Assembly (NCBI RefSeq): GCF_900290195.1
Contig: NZ_OLMF01000004.1
Span: 1,708,943-1,772,942, forward strand
From: Anaerococcus marasmi
GTDB taxonomy: Bacteria; Bacillota; Clostridia; Tissierellales; Peptoniphilaceae
DNA: 64,000 nt
Direction: 5' to 3'
How positions within the stretch are numbered: position 1 is the first letter of the stretch; each line of letters starts with the position of its first letter. The position numbers and the translations under genes were made by a program. The notes beneath the pieces were generated by a model, which saw only the letters and a list, made by a program, of their open reading frames with translations, was not told the DNA's origin and ran no database searches. Positions 6,844 to 16,388 of the stretch are shown here, one piece after another.

Positions 6844-8802
6844 ATGACAGAGAAGAAAGCTTATTACATTACAACACCGATATATTATCCAAATTCTAAC
6901 TTGCATATCGGAAATACTTACACATCAGTCATAGCAGATGTGCTTAAAAGATATAAAAACTTAAAGGGCTTTGATGCCTACTTAACTACAGGAACAGACG
7001 AACACGGACAAAAGATCATGAGAACAGCCCTAGATGCTGGTACTAGTCCTCAAAAGTTTGTCGATATCATAGCGGAAGAGACAAAAGAGCTTTGGGAAAA
7101 GCTTGAAATCGACTATGATAGCTTTATAAGATCTACCGAGGCCCAACACGAAAAGGATGTCGCTGAAATCTTTACCAAACTTTACGAGAAGGGAGATATC
7201 TACAAGGGAGAGTACAAGGGATATTATTGTACACCTTGCGAGACCTTTTGGACTGAGTCCCAATTAGTTGATGGTAAATGTCCTGATTGCGGAAGAGATG
7301 TTGAATATCAAGAAGAAGAAACCTACTTTTTTAGACTTTCAAAATACGAAGATAAATTAAAAGAATTATTCAAAGACCACCCGGAATTTCTAGAACCTCA
7401 ATTTAGACAAAAAGAAATGTTTAACAATTTTATCGGAAAAGGCCTTACAGATTTATCTGTAACTCGTAATTCCTTTGATTGGGGAGTAGACGTGCCATTT
7501 GACAACAAGCACGTAGTTTATGTTTGGATTGATGCTCTTTCTTGCTATCTTTCTGCCATTGGCTATGGAACTGATAAGGCTAAATTTGAAAGATACTGGC
7601 CTGCTGGAGTTCACCTAATCGGAAAGGATATTGTAAGATTTCATACAATAATCTGGCCAGCCCTACTAATGGCCTTAGATCTTCCACTTCCAGAGAAGGT
7701 ATTTGCCCATGGTTGGATTCTTTTCGACAATGATAAGATGAGTAAGTCTAAGGGAAATATCATGTATCCAGAACCACTCGTAGACCTTTATGGGGTAGAT
7801 GCCCTCAAATTCTACATGCTACGTGAGTTTAACTTCGGCTCTGACGGCAACTTCTCAGCTAGAAAATACATGGAAAGATATAATTCTGACCTAGTAAATG
7901 ACCTAGGTAACCTAGTATCAAGAACTACATCAATGATTGATAAATATAATGGTGGAGAAGTAAGAAAGGGAACAGTATCAGATAGCTTTGATGATGAGCT
8001 TATTGGTCTTGCTAAAGAAACTTACACTAAGTTTAACAAGCTAATGGATGAGTTTAACTTTAACGCTGCTCTTGAAGCTGTTTGGACCCTAATTCGTCGT
8101 GCCAACAAATACGTAGACGAAACTGAGCCATGGATCTTAGGCCGTGACGAAGCCAATAAAGAAAGACTCGACAGAGTCTTATATAATCTCGCTGAAACTA
8201 TCAGAATAGTAGCCCAACTAATCGAGCCAGTTATGAAAAACACAACTGCTACAATCCTAGAAAAAATCGGTACAGATAATAAGGGCTTTGAATCAGCAGG
8301 AGAGTTTGGCCTTCTTGAAGAAGGAGCTAGGGTAAGTAAGGGAGCAAATCTTTTTGATAGACTTGATATAGACAAGGAACTTGTTAAGCTTCACGAGGCG
8401 AATGGTGCCCTTATTGAGAAAAGACTGAATAAGAATAAGAAGGAAGATGAAGAAAAATCTAAGGAATCTAAGGAAGAATATATAGACTTCGAAGACTTTA
8501 CCAAAGTCGACCTAGTTGTAGGTAAGATCCTAGAAGCGAAAGACCATCCGAATGCAGATAAGCTCTTAGTCTTTAAGGTAGACATAGGAGAAGATGAGCC
8601 AAGAACAATAATTTCTGGTATCAAGAAATGGTATGCTCCAGAAGATTTAGTAGGTAAAAACGTAATCGTCGTAAGAAATCTTGCTCCAAGAAAGATGCGT
8701 GGCATCGAATCTCAAGGCATGCTTCTTGCAGCAGACTTTGACGATGACTTATCCCTCCTATCAACCCTAGAAGACTTAAAGCCAGGAGCAAGGGTAAGCT
8801 AA
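6844..8802 (+). CDS. metG: Methionyl-tRNA synthetase
   Basis: This 652-residue enzyme charges tRNA-Met. The class I core starts YYITTPIYYPNSNLHIGNTYTS, where HIGN is the HIGH motif. A zinc-binding knuckle follows (CTPCETFW ... CPDCG, about residues 126-148), and the catalytic KMSKSKGN loop is near residue 300. The anticodon-binding helical domain follows. From about residue 540 a charged linker leads to a Trbp111/EMAP-type tRNA-binding domain (FTKVDLVVGKILEAKDHPNADKL ... LAPRKMRGIESQGMLLAA). It is the first gene of the metG-tatD-rnmV-ksgA set. A TATAAT at 6815-6820 is a likely -10 and AGAAAGGA precedes the ATG. Confidence 0.97.
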   Translation: MTEKKAYYITTPIYYPNSNLHIGNTYTSVIADVLKRYKNLKGFDAYLTTGTDEHGQKIMRTALDAGTSPQKFVDIIAEETKELWEKLEIDYDSFIRSTEAQHEKDVAEIFTKLYEKGDIYKGEYKGYYCTPCETFWTESQLVDGKCPDCGRDVEYQEEETYFFRLSKYEDKLKELFKDHPEFLEPQFRQKEMFNNFIGKGLTDLSVTRNSFDWGVDVPFDNKHVVYVWIDALSCYLSAIGYGTDKAKFERYWPAGVHLIGKDIVRFHTIIWPALLMALDLPLPEKVFAHGWILFDNDKMSKSKGNIMYPEPLVDLYGVDALKFYMLREFNFGSDGNFSARKYMERYNSDLVNDLGNLVSRTTSMIDKYNGGEVRKGTVSDSFDDELIGLAKETYTKFNKLMDEFNFNAALEAVWTLIRRANKYVDETEPWILGRDEANKERLDRVLYNLAETIRIVAQLIEPVMKNTTATILEKIGTDNKGFESAGEFGLLEEGARVSKGANLFDRLDIDKELVKLHEANGALIEKRLNKNKKEDEEKSKESKEEYIDFEDFTKVDLVVGKILEAKDHPNADKLLVFKVDIGEDEPRTIISGIKKWYAPEDLVGKNVIVVRNLAPRKMRGIESQGMLLAADFDDDLSLLSTLEDLKPGARVS

Positions 8803-9563
8803 TGGCTCTAATAGATACTCACGCCCATCTTACAGATGAGGCCTTTGATGATGACAGGCTCTTTATACTAAGAGACCTGTCAAATTTTAATGTAAAGGCA
8901 GTAATAAATCCAGGATGCAATGTCAAAGATTCCAAATTGGCAGTAGAGCTTGCAGGAGAATTTGACAATTTCTACGCCCAAGTAGGAATCCATCCCGAAG
9001 AAGTTTCAAGATTGGGAGATAATGACCTAGAGATAATAGAAAATCTTGCCCGAAATCCAAAAGTTGTAGCCATAGGCGAAATAGGCCTTGATTATTACTG
9101 GCGAGATGACAATAAGGACGAGCAAAAGGAAGTCTTCATTAAACAATTAGAAATGGCAAGAAGACTCAATCTTCCTGTAGTTGTTCACACAAGAGATGTG
9201 GGAGAAGATGCCTACGAGATTCTAAAGGACTTTAGGGACCTTAAGGTCCAAATCCATTGTTTTTCAGAAGGCTTAGAGCTTTTGGATAAGTATATGGACC
9301 TTGGATTTTTTATTTCAATCGGAGGGGTTGTGACCTTTTCCAACGGAGAAAATGAAAAGCTTGCCGCAAGTCATGTCGATATCAATAGACTAATGCTTGA
9401 AACAGATAGTCCCTACCTTACTCCAGAGCCTTACAGGGGGCTTAGAAATGATCCTAGAAAGATTATAGAAGTCGCAAGGGAGATAGCTAAGCTTAGGGGA
9501 ATGAAGCTTAAGAAACTTGAAAAGAGAACTAGCAAAAATGCAGAGGAATTTTTCGGCTTATGA
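8802..9563 (+). CDS. TatD-family metal-dependent DNase
   Basis: This 253-residue TIM-barrel metallohydrolase of the TatD/YcfH family removes nucleotides from DNA 3' ends and has been linked to DNA repair and quality control. Metal ligands are visible in order: DTHAHLTDEAF (HxH), GEIGLDYYW (Glu), VVHTRDVGEDA (His), IHCFSEG (His) and LMLETDSPYLTPEPYRG (Asp). The ATG overlaps the last base of the metG stop (TAATG), indicating translational coupling. The next gene starts 4 bp before its stop. The exact substrate cannot be told from sequence. Confidence 0.93.
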   Translation: MALIDTHAHLTDEAFDDDRLFILRDLSNFNVKAVINPGCNVKDSKLAVELAGEFDNFYAQVGIHPEEVSRLGDNDLEIIENLARNPKVVAIGEIGLDYYWRDDNKDEQKEVFIKQLEMARRLNLPVVVHTRDVGEDAYEILKDFRDLKVQIHCFSEGLELLDKYMDLGFFISIGGVVTFSNGENEKLAASHVDINRLMLETDSPYLTPEPYRGLRNDPRKIIEVAREIAKLRGMKLKKLEKRTSKNAEEFFGL

Positions 9564-10090
9564 TAAAAGAAACTATAGTAGTAGAAGGAAAAGATGATAT
9601 AGCAAATGTCAAAAGAGCGGTTGACTGCGAGATGATTGCAACCAATGGCCTTGCTTTTGGAAAAGATTTAATCGAAAGACTTAAGGAAGTTGATAAAAGA
9701 TGTGGGATAATCATCCTAACAGATCCAGACTATGCAGGAAAAAAGATTAGATCAAGGATTGCAAAGCACATACCAAATGCCAAGCATGCCTATATCGACA
9801 GGAAAAAGGCTATCAAAAAAAACGACCTCGGCGTAGAAAATGCAGAGCCTGATGTTATAATCGAAGCCCTAAGAAGGGCCAAGGCAGAGACCAAAGAGAG
9901 GGTAGAGACTTTCACCATGACAGACTTGATAGAAAACGACCTCTCTTTTGGAAAAGGCTCCAAAGAGAGAAGAGAAAAGCTGGGCGATATTTTAGGCATT
10001 GGCTATTATAATTCCAAGCAACTTCTCTCCAAGCTCAACTCCTTTGGCATAAGTCGTGAAGAATTTGAAAGGGCGGTAGACAATTTATGA
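9560..10090 (+). CDS. rnmV: Ribonuclease M5 (5S rRNA maturase)
   Basis: A 176-residue TOPRIM nuclease that processes precursor 5S rRNA in Firmicutes together with ribosomal protein L18. The TOPRIM motifs are clear: the catalytic Glu in IVVEGKDDIANVKRAVD (residues 5-21) and the metal-binding DxD-like IILTDPDYAGKKIRSRI (about 50-66). A DUF4093-type C-terminal region follows, with LGIGYYNSKQLLSKLNSFGISREEFERAV. It overlaps both tatD and ksgA by 4 bp, and this order is conserved in many Firmicutes. Confidence 0.94.
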   Translation: MIKETIVVEGKDDIANVKRAVDCEMIATNGLAFGKDLIERLKEVDKRCGIIILTDPDYAGKKIRSRIAKHIPNAKHAYIDRKKAIKKNDLGVENAEPDVIIEALRRAKAETKERVETFTMTDLIENDLSFGKGSKERREKLGDILGIGYYNSKQLLSKLNSFGISREEFERAVDNL

Positions 10091-10929
10091 AAAAATTATA
10101 CTCACCCAAAGTTGTAAAAGACATAATAGACCTATATAACTTTAGATTTTCCAAATCTCTGGGCCAAAACTTCTTGATAGATAAAAATTTCGTAGAAAAA
10201 ATCGTAGATGCAGCAGATGTTTCAGGCACCAACGTCCTAGAAATCGGACCGGGAATTGGAACAATCACCTACGAGATGGCAAAGACTGCAAAGAAGGTAT
10301 TAGCAATCGAGATTGATAGTTCTCTTATTCCAATTATAGAAGAGAATATGGAAGAGTTTGATAACTTTAAACTAATTCACGAAGATATCCTAAAGGCCGA
10401 CCTTGGAAGAATCATAGAAGAAGAGTTAGCTGGAGAAGACTTCAAAGTAGTAAGTAATCTCCCTTATTATATAACGACTCCTATCATAGAAAAACTTATA
10501 GAAGCTGACCTCCCTTGTAGGGACATGACCATTATGGTCCAAAAGGAAGTGGCAGATAGGATGCTTGCTGATGAGAAAAGTAAGGACTACTCTTCTCTTT
10601 CTGTCTTTATCAAATATTACTCAGATGCAGAAAAGATAACTAATGTTCCTAAGTCAGTATTTATGCCTCAACCTAAGATTGACTCGACTGTCCTTAAGCT
10701 AAATCTTAGAAAATACAGAGACGATGTAGATGAAAAGAAACTTTTTGCCCTAGTCCATGCGGGCTTTAACAAGAGAAGAAAGACTATTCTAAATTCCCTC
10801 TCAGATGTTGTCGAAAAAGAAAAATTAAGATTAGCCTTCGATAAATTGGGTATAAAAAATAACCTGAGGGCAGAGAACTTGTCCTTGGACGATTTTATAA
10901 ATTTGACAAAAACTATTGAGACCCTATAA
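10087..10929 (+). CDS. ksgA: 16S rRNA dimethyladenosine transferase
   Basis: This 280-residue SAM-dependent methyltransferase (RsmA/KsgA) dimethylates two adjacent adenosines near the 3' end of 16S rRNA, late in small-subunit assembly. Signatures are SLGQNFLIDKNFVEKIVDAAD, the SAM motif I VLEIGPGIGTITYEMA with the acidic AIEID, and the catalytic motif IV NLPYYITTPIIEKL. The C-terminal domain includes VHAGFNKRRKTILNSLS. It is the last gene of the metG operon and overlaps rnmV by 4 bp. Loss of the enzyme is known to give kasugamycin resistance. Confidence 0.96.
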   Translation: MKKLYSPKVVKDIIDLYNFRFSKSLGQNFLIDKNFVEKIVDAADVSGTNVLEIGPGIGTITYEMAKTAKKVLAIEIDSSLIPIIEENMEEFDNFKLIHEDILKADLGRIIEEELAGEDFKVVSNLPYYITTPIIEKLIEADLPCRDMTIMVQKEVADRMLADEKSKDYSSLSVFIKYYSDAEKITNVPKSVFMPQPKIDSTVLKLNLRKYRDDVDEKKLFALVHAGFNKRRKTILNSLSDVVEKEKLRLAFDKLGIKNNLRAENLSLDDFINLTKTIETL

Positions 10930-10965
10930 TTAATGGGTATATATAGGGAGAGAACGGAGGAGAAT

Positions 10966-11196
10966 ATGGCAGATATTAAAATTTATACATCAAATACATG
11001 TGTTTTCTGTAAGGCAGCAAAACAATATTTCAACGAAAAAGGAATCGAATTTACTGAATACAATGTCGACAAGGATAAGGACGCTGTAGATTACCTTGTA
11101 AGCAAGGGCTACAGGGGAGTACCAGTTATTAATATCGACGGAGAAGATATAGTTGGCTTTGATAAGGAAGCTATTGAAGCAAAACTAAATATTTAA
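10966..11196 (+). CDS. Glutaredoxin-family protein (NrdH/YruB-like)
   Basis: A 76-residue thioredoxin-fold protein with a CxxC redox centre, KIYTSNTCVFCKAAKQYFNEKGI (Cys10 and Cys13 by my count), the cis-Pro segment RGVPVINIDGEDIVGFD, and a short C-terminal helix. It is a small dithiol reductant, similar to NrdH or the clostridial YruB-type glutaredoxins. I begin it at 10966, where GGAGGA sits 6 bp upstream, rather than at 10933, which would add 11 residues outside the fold. It follows ksgA by 36 bp and may be co-transcribed. A terminator follows at 11200-11234. Confidence 0.88.
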   Translation: MADIKIYTSNTCVFCKAAKQYFNEKGIEFTEYNVDKDKDAVDYLVSKGYRGVPVINIDGEDIVGFDKEAIEAKLNI

Positions 11197-11199
11197 TTT

Positions 11200-11234
11200 A
11201 AAAGGAGTAAGCGTGGATTTGGCTTGCTCCTTTT
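11200..11234. terminator. Bidirectional terminator between glutaredoxin and a convergent membrane gene
   Basis: AAAAGGAG-T-AAGC and GCTT-G-CTCCTTTT form a strong hairpin with A and T runs on its flanks, placed between two converging genes. Confidence 0.75.
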
Positions 11235-11237
11235 ATG

Positions 11238-12080
11238 TTAATCGATTTTACTAATCTCTATGGATTGGATCACTCCTTTGAGGGAAGTTAGGGTAATTTT
11301 GTAGGAATCTTTTGTCTCTAGATAGTATTTCTTGCTAGGATTTTCTTTATTTCCTGGATCTTCTTTTATTTTATCTTTGAAATTCTTCACTACATCATCT
11401 ATGGAATCTTCAAGCTTGATACCCATGACCTCAAAGTCCCTGTTGTTATTGATAACAGAAGCCTTTAAGTGAGTAATTGGAGTCTCTTCACTAATATCAG
11501 ACTCTTCAAAAAAGGCTTCTAAGAGATAAAATTCCTTGAAAGCATCTTTGACTTCTCCATCAGTAAACCAGGTCGGTTTTTTCTTAGTACTTTCTCCAAG
11601 TCTTCTGATATTGGCGCTTTTGCCTCCTTCTTCATCTTCTTTTATTTTGTAGGAAAATCCCCTGTCTGTGAAGTCTTTTAGCTTAACTGGCATAGAATAG
11701 ATTTCACCTTCTATGATAAAGCTAGCATCATCTCTTCTGCTGGTGCTATGGCCCTTATCGGGAGACTTATCTTCGTAGGGATTTGTAGGATGGGTGATGA
11801 AAGTCTCTGCTCCAAGGAGGATTGGGTAGGTGAAGACCATCACAACATTAAGAATAAGGAGGAGGATTATGGGATGGGCGAAGTCCTTGTTTACCCCATC
11901 AATCAAGGCGCTTATGCTTCCTATTAGTCCCAAGGCCATAAGGATAAAACTTGCAAGCTTAAGCGGCCTATCAAAGCCTAGGATATCTATGTAGGAATAT
12001 CTAAAGGCGAAGGATATTACAAAAATCACAAGTCCTATGATAAGACTTGCCTTATAAATTATCGACTTATCTTTTTTCAT
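11238..12080 (-). CDS. Hypothetical membrane protein with a large extracytoplasmic domain
   Basis: I do not recognise this 280-residue protein. Three hydrophobic segments lie in the first 90 residues (about 10-27 IIYKASLIIGLVIFVISFAF, 40-60 LASFILMALGLIGSISALI, 70-90 IILLLILNVVMVFTYPILL). A hydrophilic region of about 190 residues follows and probably lies outside the membrane. The soluble part is rich in Lys, Asp and Glu, with no cysteine and no clear enzymatic motif. It stands alone on this strand between two plus-strand operons and shares a bidirectional terminator with the glutaredoxin gene. An AGAGG ribosome-binding site precedes the ATG. Confidence 0.75.
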   Translation of the reverse strand: MKKDKSIIYKASLIIGLVIFVISFAFRYSYIDILGFDRPLKLASFILMALGLIGSISALIDGVNKDFAHPIILLLILNVVMVFTYPILLGAETFITHPTNPYEDKSPDKGHSTSRRDDASFIIEGEIYSMPVKLKDFTDRGFSYKIKEDEEGGKSANIRRLGESTKKKPTWFTDGEVKDAFKEFYLLEAFFEESDISEETPITHLKASVINNNRDFEVMGIKLEDSIDDVVKNFKDKIKEDPGNKENPSKKYYLETKDSYKITLTSLKGVIQSIEISKID

Positions 12081-12221
12081 TCTAACCTCTTTTCTATAGG
12101 AATATTTTATCAGATTATTGATAAAAAGGAAATTAAATTTCTCAAATTCCTTCTTGATGAAACTTTGCCCCTACAAAGGTAAAATACTTACTTAGAACAA
12201 GTATTGAAAGGACAAATTATT

Positions 12222-13655
12222 TTGATAAGTTTTGAAGATATTATTTCACATATGTCTTATATAGATTATAAAAAAGCAAATGATAAGGCTATTAAACAAG
12301 TTACAAATGATTCGAGAAAGGTCGATGAAGGAACTATATTTGTAGCTATCAAGGGCTCACTTAGCGATGGGCACGATTATATAACTTCTGCCATAGAAAA
12401 GGGCGCAAGCCTTATAATTCATACAGCAGATATTAAAAGAGAAGAAGGGATCTCCTATATCAAAGTAGCTGATCCAAGAAAGGCACTTGCCCAAATCTCC
12501 AATTTAATCTACGATTTTCCATCAAGGAAAATGGACCTTTTAGCTGTTACTGGATCAAATGGCAAGACAACTACATCAAGGCTTATTTCCTTCCTTATGG
12601 GAGAGATCTTTGGAGATAGTGCAAGTATCGGGACAAACAACGCTGTGGTAGGAGATGAGCTTATCCCTACATCAAATACAACTCCAGATATCACAGAGGT
12701 AAATAGGATCCTTGCTAAGTGTCTTGATAAAAACATCCACCACTTATCCCTCGAGGCCTCAAGCCATGGCCTTGACCAGAAAAGACTATACGGACTAGAT
12801 ATTTCCTACGGTATATTTACCAATCTATCCGAAGAGCACCTAGACTATCACAAGACTATGGACAATTACTTCAAGGCCAAGATGATTTTGTTTGAAAATG
12901 CCAAGACAACCATAGCCAATATCGACGATCCTTATGGGAAAAAAGCTAAGGAACTTTTCCCAAATACTGTAACCTTTGCCATAGACGAGGAAAATGCTGA
13001 CTACAGGGCGGAAGATATTAGAAAAGAAGATGGGAAGATTTCCTTTAGGATTAAAGGCTGTGAATTTGTAATAAGAAAAATCGCAAATTATGAAATATAC
13101 AATACCCTCGCAGCTTGTGCCTGCCTTAATCAGATGGGGGCAAGCATGGAAGAAATCGCTGCTGCCTTCAAGAAATTTAAGGGAGTTAAGTCGAGATTTG
13201 AATATATAGAAAATGATTTGGGCATAAATATAATCCTAGACTTTGCCCATACTCCTCGTGCCTACGAAGCTCTTTTCGAATCAGTTCCAAAAGAGGCCAA
13301 GAAAATTGCGGTCTTTGGCATAAATGGAGATAGGAACGCTAATTTTAGAAGACTTATAGGAAATGCTTGTGGGAAGTTCGATACCTTCGCAGTCCTTACT
13401 ACAGATGACCCGAAGTTTGATGATATAGACCATATCAACGAGGAGATAATAGTAGGCCTTGATGATTATAAGCAAGCCTACGTCATAAGAAAAGATAGGA
13501 CAGATGCAATGGAATACGCCTTTAGGAAGGCTGAGCCTTCTGATTATGTCTTTCTACTAGGAAAGGGTGAGGAGAATTTTATGAAATATCATGGAAATGA
13601 GAAGACTCCTTACAGCGAGAGAGAAACCATAAAGAAGGCCTTGGCTAGGATATGA
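12222..13655 (+). CDS. murE: UDP-N-acetylmuramyl-tripeptide synthetase (MurE ligase)
   Basis: A Mur ligase that adds the third amino acid to UDP-MurNAc-L-Ala-D-Glu in cell-wall synthesis. Seen are the N-terminal UDP-binding region (VTNDSRKVDEGTIFVAIKG), the ATP loop LLAVTGSNGKTTTSRLIS, TSNTTPD, the ligase motif LEASSHGLDQKRLYG, the domain-3 start VKSRFEYIENDLGINIILDFAHTPRAYEALF, and LTTDDPKFDD. In meso-DAP-specific MurE this last motif is usually DNPR; DDPK here hints at another diamino acid such as lysine, but this is only inference. I choose the TTG at 12222 because AAAGGA lies 9 bp upstream; a TTG at 12204 precedes that site and is unlikely. Confidence 0.93.
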   Translation: MISFEDIISHMSYIDYKKANDKAIKQVTNDSRKVDEGTIFVAIKGSLSDGHDYITSAIEKGASLIIHTADIKREEGISYIKVADPRKALAQISNLIYDFPSRKMDLLAVTGSNGKTTTSRLISFLMGEIFGDSASIGTNNAVVGDELIPTSNTTPDITEVNRILAKCLDKNIHHLSLEASSHGLDQKRLYGLDISYGIFTNLSEEHLDYHKTMDNYFKAKMILFENAKTTIANIDDPYGKKAKELFPNTVTFAIDEENADYRAEDIRKEDGKISFRIKGCEFVIRKIANYEIYNTLAACACLNQMGASMEEIAAAFKKFKGVKSRFEYIENDLGINIILDFAHTPRAYEALFESVPKEAKKIAVFGINGDRNANFRRLIGNACGKFDTFAVLTTDDPKFDDIDHINEEIIVGLDDYKQAYVIRKDRTDAMEYAFRKAEPSDYVFLLGKGEENFMKYHGNEKTPYSERETIKKALARI

Positions 13656-14860
13656 AGGTATTTGTAATAGGGGCAGGAGTAGCAGGTCTTGCCTTTGCAA
13701 GTTTCGCCGAAGGTCTTGATGTTACAGTAATCGACTCCAATGAAGAGGCAGGCAGGAAGCTCCTTGCGACAGGAAATGGTAGATGTAATTTTACCAATCT
13801 CAATTATTCCAAGGACTTTTACCAAGGAGAAAACCCATACTTCCCTGCTTATGCCTTAGACTATTTCAGAAATTCTGACCTGATAGAATACTTTAAAAAG
13901 CTCGGCATAGATTCTAAGACTCTTCCAAGCGGGAGGACCTATCCAGCTACCATGTCCGCAAGGTCTGTTAGGGATATCTTGTATCTTTCGGCAAAGGATA
14001 AGGCCAAATTCATCTTTAATGAGAAAATTACTGGCATTGACCTAGAAAAGAAGTTAATTGAAAGTGATAAGAATAAGTACAAATATGATATCCTAGTCCT
14101 TGCAAGTGGAGGAATCACCCTCAAAAACTCAGGCTCTGATGGATCTGTCTTTGAAATTATTAGGGATAAGCAAAAGATTACGGACTTAACTTACGGGATT
14201 ACAAATTACAAAACAAGGGAGAAGCTCTCCAAAAAGGCCAAGGGGACTAGGGTTACCGCAAAGGCTAGCCTCTTCCTAGGAGATAAGCTCATCAAGGAAT
14301 CCACAGACGATGTGATCTTTCAATCTTATGGCCTAACTGGTACGGCTATTTTGGATTTATCTAACGAGATAAGTATAGGTCTTAAGAAAAATCAAAAGCC
14401 TATGATAAGCCTAGATCTCTTTCCATCCTATGGGAGAGAGGGATTGAGAAAAAGGATAAAGGACCTTGCCGAAACTTTTCCTGAAAGAAGGATAGGAGAG
14501 ATCCTCCTAGGTCTAATTAATGATAGACTTATAGAAGATATAGTCAAAAAGGCAAGGATTTCGATAGACATGCTCGGTAAAGACCTAAGCGATAAGGATA
14601 TGGATATGCTAATTAAAATCCTAAAAGGGATGAGATTTACTGTAAAAGATATCCATGATAAGACAAACGCCCAGGTGACAATCGGGGGAGTCGATACAAG
14701 ATTTGTCGATGATAGAACTATGAGATCAAAAATCTACCAAGATTTGTACTTTTGTGGTGAAATCCTAGATGTATCTGGTTCTTGTGGAGGGTACAATATA
14801 CAGTGGGCTTTTTCCTCAGCGAAGTTAGCCTGTGACAAGATAAGGAGTATAAATGTTTAA
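13652..14860 (+). CDS. NAD(P)/FAD-dependent oxidoreductase, BaiN/HI0933 (YhiN) family
   Basis: A 402-residue flavoprotein. It has an N-terminal dinucleotide fold, MKVFVIGAGVAGLAFASFAEG, with the acidic VTVIDSNEEAGRK, then the family motif LLATGNGRCNFTN. An insertion domain follows, and the C-terminal FAD contact is FCGEILDVSGSCGGYNIQWAFSSAKLA. The family is widespread, usually without an assigned substrate; the clostridial bile-acid enzyme BaiN is one member. The start overlaps the murE stop by 4 bp and its end overlaps the next oxidoreductase by 8 bp, so the three form one transcription unit. The substrate is unknown. Confidence 0.88.
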   Translation: MKVFVIGAGVAGLAFASFAEGLDVTVIDSNEEAGRKLLATGNGRCNFTNLNYSKDFYQGENPYFPAYALDYFRNSDLIEYFKKLGIDSKTLPSGRTYPATMSARSVRDILYLSAKDKAKFIFNEKITGIDLEKKLIESDKNKYKYDILVLASGGITLKNSGSDGSVFEIIRDKQKITDLTYGITNYKTREKLSKKAKGTRVTAKASLFLGDKLIKESTDDVIFQSYGLTGTAILDLSNEISIGLKKNQKPMISLDLFPSYGREGLRKRIKDLAETFPERRIGEILLGLINDRLIEDIVKKARISIDMLGKDLSDKDMDMLIKILKGMRFTVKDIHDKTNAQVTIGGVDTRFVDDRTMRSKIYQDLYFCGEILDVSGSCGGYNIQWAFSSAKLACDKIRSINV

Positions 14861-16145
14861 AATAAATAGAAAACTGAAAGAAATGAAAGATAACGGAGAA
14901 AGCATCAAGCTTGCCATAATTGGTTGTGGCAAGATGGGGGCTTCCTTAATCAGCCAACTATCAAAGATGGATGCTATGGAAGTTAAACTTGTAGTAGATA
15001 GAACTCCACAAAAAGCTATCAAGGCCCTAGTAAATGCAGGAATCTCTGAAGATAAAATAATATTTACAGATGACTATAATGAAGGATACGAAGTTTTAGA
15101 AAAAGGCTTCGTTTGTGTATCAACAAACTACAGACTATCCTATAAACTTATGCAAATAAATGCTGTAGTTGACTGTACAGGTAACCCTCCATTTGGAGCG
15201 GTTATAGCAAGAAAAACTATCCAGTATCACAAACACATGATCACCTTCAATGTAGAATGTGATGCTGTAGTTGGACCTGTCCTTAACGATATGGCCAAGA
15301 AGGCAGGAGTAGTTTATACAGGAATCCTTGGCGATGAGCCAGGAGCTATAATCGACCTTGTAGAATACGCTTACGGAATGGGACTTGAAGTCTTGGTCGC
15401 TGCCAAGGGAAAGAACAACCCACTAGACCATGACGCGACACCAGAAAGTTTGGCAGAAAAAGCCAAAGAAAAGGGTCTATCAGCAAAGATGCTTACAAGC
15501 TTTGTAGATGGAACAAATACCATGCTAGAGCTTAACTCTGTATCAAACGCCCTAGGCTTCTTGCCAGATGTCTTTGGCTGCCACGGCATCGATACAAGCC
15601 CAGAGACTGCTGTAGAAGATTTTAAATTAAAGGCAGACGGCGGCAAGCTATCAAGATATGGAGTAGTAGAATTCTCCCGCGGCATGGCTCCAGGAGTATT
15701 TATCATAGTAACAAGTGATCAAGAAGACGTAAGAGACTTAATGAAGTTCCTAGGCTTTGGAGATGGTCCAAACTACTTGATGTACAGACCATACCACCTA
15801 ACAAGTCTTGAAACACCAATTACAATCTACAAGGCTGTAGTAGAAAACGAAGCGACAATAGTTCCTCTTCACGGCCAAGTAGCTGATACTGTAACTATTG
15901 CCAAAAGGGACATCAAGGCTGGAGAAAGACTCGAAGGAGTTGGATCAAAGACAGTTTATGGTAAGCTTACTAGCCACGATAGAAGCCTTGCCGAAGATCT
16001 CTTGCCAATAGCCCTAATTACAGATAAGACAAAGGCAGTAAAAGATATAGAAAAGGGCACAGTAATAGATATGTCTATGGTAGAACTTGACGAAAAGGCA
16101 ACTATCACAAGACTAAGAAGAAGACAAAATTCCATGAAATTGTAA
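14853..16145 (+). CDS. NAD(P)-dependent oxidoreductase with C-terminal SAF domain (homoserine-dehydrogenase-like)
   Basis: A 430-residue protein. The N-terminal Rossmann fold, IKLAIIGCGKMGASLISQLSKM, is followed by VVDCTGNPPFGAVIARKTIQ and NVECDAVVGPVLNDMAKKAGVVYTG. This layout is shared by homoserine dehydrogenase-like enzymes. The C-terminal 90 residues (ATIVPLHGQVADTVTIAKRDIKAGERLEGVG ...) look like a SAF domain, the fold found in FlgA, antifreeze proteins and sugar-acid dehydratases. Similar proteins are often mislabelled as FlgA-like flagellar proteins because of that tail; nothing flagellar is nearby. A sugar-acid or amino-acid oxidation role is plausible but unproven. It ends the murE transcription unit and is followed by a strong terminator. 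Confidence 0.8.
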   Translation: MFKINRKLKEMKDNGESIKLAIIGCGKMGASLISQLSKMDAMEVKLVVDRTPQKAIKALVNAGISEDKIIFTDDYNEGYEVLEKGFVCVSTNYRLSYKLMQINAVVDCTGNPPFGAVIARKTIQYHKHMITFNVECDAVVGPVLNDMAKKAGVVYTGILGDEPGAIIDLVEYAYGMGLEVLVAAKGKNNPLDHDATPESLAEKAKEKGLSAKMLTSFVDGTNTMLELNSVSNALGFLPDVFGCHGIDTSPETAVEDFKLKADGGKLSRYGVVEFSRGMAPGVFIIVTSDQEDVRDLMKFLGFGDGPNYLMYRPYHLTSLETPITIYKAVVENEATIVPLHGQVADTVTIAKRDIKAGERLEGVGSKTVYGKLTSHDRSLAEDLLPIALITDKTKAVKDIEKGTVIDMSMVELDEKATITRLRRRQNSMKL

Positions 16146-16148
16146 AAG

Positions 16149-16182
16149 AAAGACCGATCGTCCTAGGATAATCGGTCTTTTT
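16149..16182 (+). terminator. Terminator of the murE-oxidoreductase unit
   Basis: A perfect 10-bp stem, AAAGACCGAT / ATCGGTCTTT, followed by more T, 3 bp past the stop at 16145. Confidence 0.85.
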
Positions 16183-16241
16183 GAGTGCTTATTCTATATG
16201 ATTTGGCTTAATACAAAAATTTTAAAAATAATTATCCAAAT

Positions 16242-16278
16242 AAAAAGACAGGAGTGTGTTGGTTTCTCCTGTCTTTTT
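16242..16278 (-). terminator. Terminator downstream of msrB
   Basis: AAAAAGACAGGAG and CTCCTGTCTTTTT form a perfect 13-bp stem with T-runs on both strands. It lies 110 bp beyond the msrB stop and could end transcripts from either side. The 110 bp between it and msrB hold nothing I recognise. Confidence 0.7.
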
Positions 16279-16388
16279 TGCGTCCAAAATGAAAGAACTT
16301 TCTTTCTAGTCACGTATATTATACAGAATATTGGTTGAAAGTGCAATAGAATTATTTTTACAATACCGATGTCAAGTAAATCAAATTC